DNA of 51,438 bases, taken from positions 1 through 51,438 of the forward strand of contig CAMAVF010000004.1 of assembly GCA_945861445.1 (NCBI GenBank). The letters are read 5' to 3'. Position 1 is the stretch's first letter. The number at the start of each line of letters is the position of its first letter. The position numbers and the translations under genes are program-made. The stretch comes from Planctomicrobium piriforme (GTDB lineage Bacteria > Planctomycetota > Planctomycetia > Planctomycetales > Planctomycetaceae). The notes under the pieces are model-generated. The model searched no databases, was not told the DNA's origin, and saw nothing but the letters and a program-made list of their open reading frames with translations. Shown one piece after another: positions 44,818-51,438 of this stretch.

Positions 44818-45672
44818 CTACGCGCGTGTCAATTTGCGGAAGAGATCCAGCAATTGCCGGGTGATTGGTCCCGGTTTGCCATCGCCGATTTTGCGGCCAT
44901 CAAGGCTGGTCACGGCGATGACTTCCGCGGCCGTACCGGTAAGGAAGCACTCGTCAGCCACATAAATGTCATGCCGGGTCAGCGGGCCCTCGTAGATCGG
45001 GATCCCCGCGTCCCTGGCGAGCTTCAACACGGCGTTGCGGGTCAGCCCTTCCAGAATGCCAGATTCGGGCGATGGCGTTTTGAGCACGCCACGATAGACG
45101 ATGAACACATTATCGCCCGTGCATTCGGCGACTTCACCTTTGTGGTTGAGCATCAACGCTTCTTCGCAGCCCTGATCGGTCCCTTCGATCTTGGCCATGA
45201 TGTTGTTGAGATAGTTCAACGACTTGATACGCGGGCTAAGAGCCTGCGAGTGATTTCGAATCGTGCTTGCCGTAACCAGCCGCAGCCCGTCTTCGTAGAC
45301 CTGCTTCGGATACATCGTGATCGTGTCGGCAATGATAATGACCTGCGGCTGACTGGTTCGGCGAATATCCAGACCCAGCGAGCCCGCACCACGCGTGACC
45401 ACCAGGCGGACATAGCCATCCTGCAGATTGTTGGCTTTGACCGTTTGTTCCACGGCGGCCTGCATCTGATCTTTGGTGAGCGGAATCTCCAGCCGGATGG
45501 CCCGGGCACTTTCATACAGTCGATCGGTGTGTTCCTGATGCAGGAACACCTTGCCGCCGTAGACTCGGATCCCTTCGAACACGCCGTCGCCATAGAGCAA
45601 CCCGTGGTCGTAAACGCTGATCTTGGCATCCTCTTTAGGGACAAGTTGGCCGTTAATGTAGATGCTCGGCAT
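44818..45672 (-). CDS. ilvE: branched-chain amino acid aminotransferase
   Basis: The 284-residue PLP enzyme transfers the amino group between glutamate and branched-chain 2-oxo acids (final step in valine, leucine and isoleucine synthesis). Class IV landmarks: ISVYDHGLLYGDGVFEGIR near residues 16-34, the PLP lysine in RIKSLNYLNNI, EALMLNHKGEVAECTGDNVF, and ECFLTGTAAEVIAV. The ATG at 45672 has AGGA eight bases upstream; the longer frame is rejected. D-amino-acid transaminases share the fold, but YGDGVFEGIR and length favour IlvE. Confidence 0.92.
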   Translation of the reverse strand: MPSIYINGQLVPKEDAKISVYDHGLLYGDGVFEGIRVYGGKVFLHQEHTDRLYESARAIRLEIPLTKDQMQAAVEQTVKANNLQDGYVRLVVTRGAGSLGLDIRRTSQPQVIIIADTITMYPKQVYEDGLRLVTASTIRNHSQALSPRIKSLNYLNNIMAKIEGTDQGCEEALMLNHKGEVAECTGDNVFIVYRGVLKTPSPESGILEGLTRNAVLKLARDAGIPIYEGPLTRHDIYVADECFLTGTAAEVIAVTSLDGRKIGDGKPGPITRQLLDLFRKLTRA

Positions 45673-45790
45673 CGTTCCGATCCTGCAGGTGACTGAGTGA
45701 AAAGACCCGGCAGGCAACACCAGCCGGGTCGAAGGATATTTGTCAATCTTATTGGACACGACAGATTTCCAAAGGGTTCAGTCCCTGTGG

Positions 45791-45868
45791 CCGACGCTGC
45801 CAGCGTCGGTATCCCGCCTTGTGCCCTTTATTCGCAATCTAGAACCAACACCGACGCGACAAGCGTCG
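45791..45868. repeat. GACGCTGCCAGCGTC-type palindromes, copies 2 and 3
   Basis: CCGACGCTGCCAGCGTCGG (45791-45809) is a perfect palindrome around three bases, and CGACGCGACAAGCGTCG (45852-45868) is a related one. The first matches 14452-14470 with one change. Confidence 0.7.
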
Positions 45869-45876
45869 ACCACGGG

Positions 45877-46587
45877 CTAGGCCGCCTCGCGTTGAACTTG
45901 CAGCCGCCCTTCGGCCAGACGTACCGTGCGGTGTGCCTGACGGGCGAGTGCTTCGTCGTGCGTTACCATAATTATCGTGAGCTGACGGCCTTCGTTCAAG
46001 CTCGACAGCAGATCCATGATCTCGCGGCCCGATTTGTTGTCCAGATTTCCCGTAGGTTCATCTGCCAGCAAGACTTCCGGCTGAGCGACAAGCGCTCGGG
46101 CGATCGCCGCCCGTTGCATTTCTCCACCTGATAATTCGGACGGCCGATGGGTCAGGCGGTGCTCGAGCCCGACTTTGGCGATCAGTTCACGCCCCAAGTC
46201 TCGGAACTCTTTACGGCGCTTCCAGTATTCCCAGACGGAATGCCGGATCATCAGCGGTGCCAGTACGTTCTCCAACAGATCGAGTTCGGGGAGCAGATGA
46301 TAGAACTGGAAGATGAAGCCGAACACCCGGTTCCGCAGGCGATCCCGATCTTGTCGCGGCAGGTCATCAATGCGTTGGCCATCGAGCAGAATTTCGCCGA
46401 CATCGGGACCGTCCAGCAAGCCCAGCAGATGAAGCAGTGTGCTCTTGCCGGAGCCCGATTGGCCGATGATCGAGACGAACTCGCCCTTTTTCACCTGGAC
46501 GTCGACGCCACGCAACACGGGAACTTGCAGCTTCCCCTTGCGGTAGGATTTTTCCAAGGCAATCGCGGAAAGATGAGTCTGCGGCAT
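45877..46587 (-). CDS. lolD: LolD/MacB-type ABC transporter ATP-binding protein
   Basis: The 236-residue ATPase has Walker A GQSGSGKST, the Q-loop in FIFQFYHLLPELDLLENV, the signature LSGGEMQR, Walker B VLLADEPTG and the H-loop MVTHDE. The FQFYHLLPELDLLENV stretch is typical of LolD. With the neighbouring permease (46717-48324), it should release lipoproteins from the inner membrane, or work in a related MacB-type export. The ATG at 46587 is preferred; one at 46605 is also possible. The permease gene lies upstream on the same strand, 129 bases away. Confidence 0.9.
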   Translation of the reverse strand: MPQTHLSAIALEKSYRKGKLQVPVLRGVDVQVKKGEFVSIIGQSGSGKSTLLHLLGLLDGPDVGEILLDGQRIDDLPRQDRDRLRNRVFGFIFQFYHLLPELDLLENVLAPLMIRHSVWEYWKRRKEFRDLGRELIAKVGLEHRLTHRPSELSGGEMQRAAIARALVAQPEVLLADEPTGNLDNKSGREIMDLLSSLNEGRQLTIIMVTHDEALARQAHRTVRLAEGRLQVQREAA

Positions 46588-46716
46588 TTTGATGCAACCT
46601 GTCATAGCCAGACCCTGGAAGACCGTCGAGATGCGGATTGCTGATCGAATTCGCCATCAGGAACGGAGGAAATCGGCAGTTCGGAAAAGGAGTCGCCAGA
46701 GGCAGTCGATCCCACG

Positions 46717-48324
46717 CTATTCGTATCGTAAACATTGGACGGGATTCATCTGAGCCGCCCGCCGCGCCGGCAGGATACTGGCGAGGACGGCAATACTCAT
46801 CGCACCGAATGCCACCCAAAACACCATCAACGGTTCGATGCTCGTAGGAATTGTCGGGAAATAATAGATCCGCTGATCGAACACCTTGTGTCCCGTCAGC
46901 CACGTCAACCAGGACTCAATCCAGTTGATGTTCCAGACGAACACCAATCCGGAAATCATTCCGACGCCACTCCCCACGATGCCGAGTGCCAGGCCGTAGC
47001 CCAGGAAGATCGACTGCACACCGGCCGAGCTGGCCCCCAGCGCTTTCAGCACGCCAATGTCGCGCGTTTTCTCGACGACGATCATGAAGAAAATCGCCAG
47101 GATGCCGAAGCCAGCCACCGCGATGATCAGGAACAACAAGACATTCAAGATGGCTGACTCAACCGAGACAGCGGCCAGTAGCGGACCCTGCTTGGATTCC
47201 CAGGTTTGCACGCTGAACAGTCCGACCGGGATCTCGGGTGAAGTACGCAACAGGTGGACGACTTCATCCGCGTACTTGTAGTCCTTCAGCTTGATGTGAA
47301 TCGACGAGAAGCTGCGTTCCCCGGTCGACGGGTTGATCATGCCGCGGATATCTTGGAGATAACTGAGGTTACAGAAGACAAGATTCGCATCGTACTCGCT
47401 CATTCCGCTCTTGAAGGTGTCGACGATCGTCGCGTTGAAACTGACGACAGCCGGTGGCCGTCCGGCATTGACCGTCATGATCGTGATATCATCACCGGGG
47501 ACCGCCATGACCTCGGTTTCCAACTTGCCATCGTTCTTGTTTTCGTACTGGAAGCTGACGACGCCGATCCCGACATAGAGCCGTCCCGGTAAGGGAGCCG
47601 CTTGTTCTTCCACGGTCAGCTCATGAGGCTCGCTGTCATCTTTGAACGGATCACCCTGGGGGAAGGGATTCTCTGTGAACTGCAGCTCGTCCGGTTCCGG
47701 GACGAAGGGGAAGGTTTTATCGTCGGCAATGGACGGGCCCGGCGCGACCTCAGCCGGCGCCATTTCGGTATCTTGTTCCGGGGCTTCCTTGCGCTGCATC
47801 CACTTGTGTTGTTCGACACGCATTTTCCGGTATTTCAGGTACTTATCCAACAAGTCCCAATTGGGGTCCTGGTCCATGCTGCGCGCGGCGGGCTGGGCGA
47901 CCTTGTCGCCATCCTGTTGCACCTGGTAATTGCCGAGATGATCTTTCAAGACACCGACCTTGGCTTTGGAGTCGGGTTCGATGCCGATCAGCGTGACCGG
48001 CTTCGTGATGATCTGGCCGTGCCATTGGAAGCTGGCCATGGCATAGATCTCAGCGACGGGGCTCATCGATTCGATGTACTTGCCCGCGACTTTGCGGATC
48101 TTTTCCATCGTCAGCTCGGGATTCGGTGCGCCGTTGGTGTCGTTGACCTCGAGCACCATGTCGGCCAGGATCCCGTGAATGCGTTCCCGCATCTGGGTGC
48201 TGAACCCGGCCATGACGCTGTTCACGACAATCATGGTCGCGACCCCCAGCATCACGCTGACAATGCTGGCCAGCGCGATGTAGCGCGTCCGCAGATACCG
48301 GGAACACAGCAGCAATTTATACAT
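46717..48324 (-). CDS. LolC/LolE-type ABC transporter permease
   Basis: The 535-residue permease has one N-terminal membrane segment (YIALASIVSVMLGVATMIVV), a large periplasmic domain of about 330 residues (MacB-like) and three C-terminal segments of FtsX type (VLLFLIIAVAGFGILAIFFM, VGSGVGMISGLVF, VFWVAFGAMSIAVLASILPA). It ends in RAAQMNPVQCLRYE, the usual cytoplasmic tail. The periplasmic part has an unusual acidic insert (about residues 175-235). AAGGA lies eight bases before the ATG at 48324. Together with the LolD-like ATPase it would form a lipoprotein-release system; LolC/LolE cannot be separated, since only one permease gene is present. Confidence 0.9.
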   Translation of the reverse strand: MYKLLLCSRYLRTRYIALASIVSVMLGVATMIVVNSVMAGFSTQMRERIHGILADMVLEVNDTNGAPNPELTMEKIRKVAGKYIESMSPVAEIYAMASFQWHGQIITKPVTLIGIEPDSKAKVGVLKDHLGNYQVQQDGDKVAQPAARSMDQDPNWDLLDKYLKYRKMRVEQHKWMQRKEAPEQDTEMAPAEVAPGPSIADDKTFPFVPEPDELQFTENPFPQGDPFKDDSEPHELTVEEQAAPLPGRLYVGIGVVSFQYENKNDGKLETEVMAVPGDDITIMTVNAGRPPAVVSFNATIVDTFKSGMSEYDANLVFCNLSYLQDIRGMINPSTGERSFSSIHIKLKDYKYADEVVHLLRTSPEIPVGLFSVQTWESKQGPLLAAVSVESAILNVLLFLIIAVAGFGILAIFFMIVVEKTRDIGVLKALGASSAGVQSIFLGYGLALGIVGSGVGMISGLVFVWNINWIESWLTWLTGHKVFDQRIYYFPTIPTSIEPLMVFWVAFGAMSIAVLASILPARRAAQMNPVQCLRYE

Positions 48325-48365
48325 CTGGCCAATCCTTTGGCTGAGTCGACAAAATCCATGTAGAA

Positions 48366-48421
48366 GAAGTCGTAAGACTTCTTGCAGCACGCCCGACGGT
48401 TGCAGGAATTCTTACGAATTC
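48366..48421. repeat. GTAAGRCTTC/GAATTCTTAC repeat, copy 2
   Basis: GAAGTCGTAAGACTTC (48366-48381) and GAATTCTTACGAATTC (48406-48421) are two related hairpins between lysS and the permease gene. The second is identical to 44794-44809. Confidence 0.65.
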
Positions 48422-48435
48422 TGCCACATTGATTG

Positions 48436-49971
48436 TTACGTCTCTGACGAATCCTCGTCTTCAACTTCCCCCGCTGCATTGCGGACTTCATGTCGCAGCA
48501 GCGGGAAGTAAATCACATCGCGAATACTGTGGCTGTTGGTGATCAACATCACCAGGCGATCAATTCCAATCCCCAAACCGCCAGCGGGGGGCATTCCGAC
48601 CTTCAGTGCCCGGACGAAGTCGTGATCCATCTTGGCCATGGAATCTTCTTCCTTCTGGCCTTCCAGTTGGGTCAGGAACAGTTGTTCCTGCAACCGGGGA
48701 TCATTCAATTCCGTGTAGGCGTTTGCCAATTCCAAACCGTCAATAAACAATTCGAAGCGTTCGGCAATTGTCGGGTCCGACTGCTTGCGCTTGGTCAACG
48801 GACACATCGAAGCGGGGTAATCGATCACGAAGACTGGCCCGATCAACTTGGCTTCGACCGCTTCTTCGAAGATGTCGTTCACGATCAAGTCGTGAGCCTT
48901 ACCCTTGGTATCCACATGGAAGCGTTTAGCCGCTTCCATCACTCCAGCGGTGTCGTGAATATCGCAGCCGGCATGTTCGCGGAACAAGTCGCCGTACTTC
49001 GCGCGCTGGAAGGGCGGCGTAAAGTCGATTTCTTTCTCGCCCCACGGCAGGATCATTTCCTGGTCTGTGGCGCGGATGGCATTCGTAAAGATGGCCTCGG
49101 TGAGGTCCATCATCGTCTCGTAGTTGCCATACGCCTGGTACAGCTCGATCATCGTGAATTCGGGATTATGAGTGCTGTCGACCCCTTCATTCCGGAAGAC
49201 GCGACCAATTTCGTAAACGCGTTCGGCCCCACCCACCATCAGCCGCTTCAGATGTAGTTCAAGGGCAATCCGCAGATACAGTTGCATATCCAGCGTATTG
49301 TGGTGCGTGATAAACGGACGAGCCGCCGCACCCCCCGCGATCGCGTGCAAGACGGGCGTTTCCGCCTCGACGAACCCACGCGCACGCAATGTCGCCCGGA
49401 CGGAATCAATGATCTTCCCGCGCTTCAGCATGCGCTCCAGGACCCCGTCGTTGTAGATGAGGTCGACATAGCGCTGCCGGAGCAGCATTTCGATGTCTTT
49501 CGCCCCGTGAAATTTTTCGGGGGGCTGAGCCAGCGATTTCGTGAGGAACGTGACCTTGGTGCCACCGACCGTGCTTTCGCCGGTGTTGGTGACCTTCAAG
49601 TGCCCATCCACCCCGATAATGTCACCCAGGTCGATGCAATTGATCAGTTCCCATTGTTCGTCAGAGAACTCGGACTTTGACAGCATGATCTGGATGCGGC
49701 CGGTCCAGTCCTGGATGTGAATGAACTTGAGTTTGCCCTTGTCGTTCTTGAGCATAACTCGTCCAGCCACGCGGGTTTCCGCCCCGACGACACCTTTTTC
49801 AGTCGGGCACTTTTCCCGTGCGATGCGGATGGCGACATGGTCGTCAAAGCGCTGGCCCCAAGGATCGATGCCCAGGGCTTCGATCTTGTGAAGTTTCTCC
49901 AGCCGAGCGGCTTCCAGACGATCAGTAGTCTCTGCGGACATATCGAGCGGTTTCAATTCCACAGTCCCCAT
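48436..49971 (-). CDS. lysS: lysyl-tRNA synthetase, class II
   Basis: The 511-residue enzyme charges tRNA-Lys. It has an OB-fold anticodon-binding domain (about 65-165; VAGRVMLKNDKGKLKFIHIQ), followed by the class II core: motif 1 near AETPVLHAIAGGAAARPF, motif 2 VFRNEGVDSTHNPEFTMIE, and motif 3 GGLGIGIDRLVMLI. Length is normal. The first ATG (49971) is used; an ATG 30 bases downstream is equally plausible and is followed by MSAETTDRLEAARLEKLHKI, a typical N-terminus. The C-terminal acidic tail (EVEDEDSSET) is a short extension. The permease gene follows 111 bases downstream. Confidence 0.96.
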   Translation of the reverse strand: MGTVELKPLDMSAETTDRLEAARLEKLHKIEALGIDPWGQRFDDHVAIRIAREKCPTEKGVVGAETRVAGRVMLKNDKGKLKFIHIQDWTGRIQIMLSKSEFSDEQWELINCIDLGDIIGVDGHLKVTNTGESTVGGTKVTFLTKSLAQPPEKFHGAKDIEMLLRQRYVDLIYNDGVLERMLKRGKIIDSVRATLRARGFVEAETPVLHAIAGGAAARPFITHHNTLDMQLYLRIALELHLKRLMVGGAERVYEIGRVFRNEGVDSTHNPEFTMIELYQAYGNYETMMDLTEAIFTNAIRATDQEMILPWGEKEIDFTPPFQRAKYGDLFREHAGCDIHDTAGVMEAAKRFHVDTKGKAHDLIVNDIFEEAVEAKLIGPVFVIDYPASMCPLTKRKQSDPTIAERFELFIDGLELANAYTELNDPRLQEQLFLTQLEGQKEEDSMAKMDHDFVRALKVGMPPAGGLGIGIDRLVMLITNSHSIRDVIYFPLLRHEVRNAAGEVEDEDSSET

Positions 49972-50383
49972 CGGGACGTTCCAGTTTCAGTTCGCAATTC
50001 CACTGCAATTTGACGTTGATTGCGTAGGCACAGGCAAACCGCCGCATCATGACTGACCGCGGCAAGACACAATAACTTGAGTAAAAATCTCGGGAGCCGA
50101 AGGAATATCGTCGAAAGAGCAAAAAGGGTCAATGGCAACGCCAATCTGCCATCATGGCGACAGATTACCCAGTCTTTCACGGGCATTCCCATTGCCCCCA
50201 TGCATCCCATTATTCCCATTCCTTGTGCGATGGGCATTATGGGAGGCATGGAAGGAATGTGATTTGACCAACTGTCTGCTGAACAGCAACTAACCCCTTA
50301 AGTTGAATTCAGCGTCATTCAGGGGTATTCTCGCCCAGAGTTCCAAGCTTCAACTGACTTTGCAACTGGGGAGTGCCTCGCTC
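49972..50383. other. 412-base divergent region without a gene
   Basis: It separates lysS (minus) from the oxidoreductase gene (plus). Short frames with methionine-rich ends run through an imperfect palindrome, and I do not accept them as genes. Both promoters should lie here. Confidence 0.45.
50198..50251. repeat. imperfect 22-base palindrome of CCCAT/ATGGG words
   Basis: Left arm 50198-50219 and right arm 50230-50251 are reverse complements with three mismatches in 22, ten-base loop. CCCAT recurs in the left arm and ATGGG in the right. Confidence 0.6.
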
Positions 50384-51438
50384 ATGCCGACAAACGGTGA
50401 ATTGAACCGCAAATTGCGAATGGCTCTGGTCGGCGGCGGCCAGGGGGCGTTTATTGGACGCGTCCATGTGACGGCTGCGGTGCTCGACAACCGCGCTGTA
50501 CTGGTGGCGGGGGCTCTGTCATCCAATCCGGAAAAAGCCAAGGCCTCCGCCTCCGACTACGACATTCCCCTCAACCGGGCCTACGGTTCGTACCAGGAAT
50601 TGTTCGACAAGGAATCGGCCCTGCCCGCCGATCAGCGGATCGACTTCGTCAGCATCGCGACCCCGAATCACACGCATTTCCCCATCGCAAAAGCGGCGAT
50701 TCAAGCAGGCTTCAACGTCATCTGCGACAAGCCGTTGACGTTCAACCTGGCTGAAGCCGAAGAACTGGCTGCACTGGTTGCCAAGACGAACGTCGTCTTT
50801 GCGGTCTCACACAATTACACCGGCTACCCGCTGGTACGGCAGGCTCGAGCGATGATTGCCGCAGGCGAACTGGGTGAGATTCAGGCAGTTCGTTCGAACT
50901 ACATTCAAGGCTGGCTGCGGACTCGATTGGAAGCCAGCGATCAGAAGCAAGCCGCCTGGCGTACCGATCCCAGCAAGTCCGGAGCGGCCGGTTGCTTTGG
51001 CGATATTGCGACGCACGCCTATAACCTGGGCCGCTACATGACGGGATTGATTCCCGCGAAGGTCTCGTGCAACCTCAAGATTTTCGAGTCGGGCCGTCAA
51101 CTGGATGATTACGGGCACGCGGTGATTCGCTTTGAGAACGGCGGACTGGGAACGGTCACAGCCAGCCAGATCTCGCACGGACGCGAGAATGACTTGATTA
51201 TCGAAGTCGATGGAACAACTGGTGCTCTTTCGTGGCGTCAGGAAGAACCCAACGTATTGATCGTCCGCCGCAACGGTCAACCGCATGCCCACTACACGCG
51301 CGATCCGAATGCCCCCTACATGAATGATGCGGGCAAGGGAGGCTGCCGGTTGCCGTCGGGGCACCCGGAAGCATTCTTCGAAGCCTTCGCCAACGTCTAT
51401 CGTTCGGCCTACGATGACATGGCCAAGCGGGCCCTGGG
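50384..51438 (+). CDS. Gfo/Idh/MocA family NAD(P)-dependent oxidoreductase (3' end outside the window)
   Basis: The open frame runs 351 codons to the window edge without a stop. The N-terminal Rossmann fold has ALVGGGQGAFIGRVHVTAA, then FVSIATPNHTHFPIAKAAI; the EKP-type motif is CDKPLTFNLAEAEEL; the catalytic region includes GDIATHAYNLGRY with its conserved histidine. Such enzymes oxidise or reduce sugars and sugar derivatives. The ATG at 50384 has GGGGAG ten bases upstream. Substrate unknown. The missing C-terminal part is probably a few dozen residues, judged from family length. Confidence 0.92.
   Translation, partial: MPTNGELNRKLRMALVGGGQGAFIGRVHVTAAVLDNRAVLVAGALSSNPEKAKASASDYDIPLNRAYGSYQELFDKESALPADQRIDFVSIATPNHTHFPIAKAAIQAGFNVICDKPLTFNLAEAEELAALVAKTNVVFAVSHNYTGYPLVRQARAMIAAGELGEIQAVRSNYIQGWLRTRLEASDQKQAAWRTDPSKSGAAGCFGDIATHAYNLGRYMTGLIPAKVSCNLKIFESGRQLDDYGHAVIRFENGGLGTVTASQISHGRENDLIIEVDGTTGALSWRQEEPNVLIVRRNGQPHAHYTRDPNAPYMNDAGKGGCRLPSGHPEAFFEAFANVYRSAYDDMAKRAL

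Noticed and set aside
50077-50262. Methionine-rich short frames on both strands
   Set aside because: The methionines come from repeated ATG/CAT words in an imperfect palindrome; no homology is apparent and no binding site is seen.

Overview
The window looks like chromosomal DNA of a planctomycete. The evidence is a PSD1-type cytochrome/DUF1549/DUF1553 protein (15518-18136), a Tat-signal DUF1501 protein (21195-22607), a BatA/von Willebrand protein, a large cysteine-poor porin, many short genes in loose same-strand runs, and many intergenic palindromic repeats. Genus cannot be fixed from the sequence alone.

Layout. 1-8750: panC, lgt and a glycine-zipper lipoprotein on the plus strand, a BatA/VWA membrane protein and a beta-barrel porin on the minus strand, then an aldose-1-epimerase-like gene. 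8800-18140: a minus-strand run of PSD1 cytochrome protein, WD40 protein, SMP-30-like lactonase, metallophosphoesterase and a very large uncharacterised membrane protein. 18360-22610: plus-strand exported hydrolase, exported hypothetical and DUF1501 protein. 22717-28215: a minus-strand three-gene signalling unit: an HtrA-like protein that has lost two catalytic residues, a double-domain KaiC-like ATPase and a hybrid histidine kinase. 28813-30807: a plus-strand run of five small envelope/stress proteins (CsbD-DUF883 fusion, DUF883-like, holin-X-like and others) behind a near-consensus sigma-54 (-24/-12) promoter. 31122-32852: a GH3-family acyl-adenylating enzyme. 32849-36338: a probable mobile segment with two tandem large serine recombinases, the second of which ends inside a tRNA-Pro(UGG) gene. 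36365-38361: parB with three parS-like sites, two of them inside a direct repeat. 38362-44612: a GT39-like glycosyltransferase, a TPR protein, a membrane protein, an FmdB-like protein without its zinc cysteines, and a GGDEF protein with a degenerate HD-GYP domain. 44818-51438: ilvE, a LolCDE-type ABC transporter pair, lysS and the 5' part of a Gfo/Idh/MocA oxidoreductase.

How parts may work together. Lgt, the LolD/LolC-type pair, the lipoprotein and the porin all belong to outer-envelope biogenesis. The KaiC/kinase/pseudo-protease unit and the adjacent sigma-54 stress operon are divergently transcribed from a shared 715-base region, so they could be linked in regulation; this is inference. 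parB with clustered parS suggests that the window lies in the origin-proximal part of the chromosome. No CRISPR array and no rRNA was seen. The candidates for something undescribed are the pseudo-HtrA/KaiC/kinase operon, the sigma-54-driven CsbD/DUF883/holin operon, and the tandem recombinase pair whose stop codon is supplied by a tRNA.
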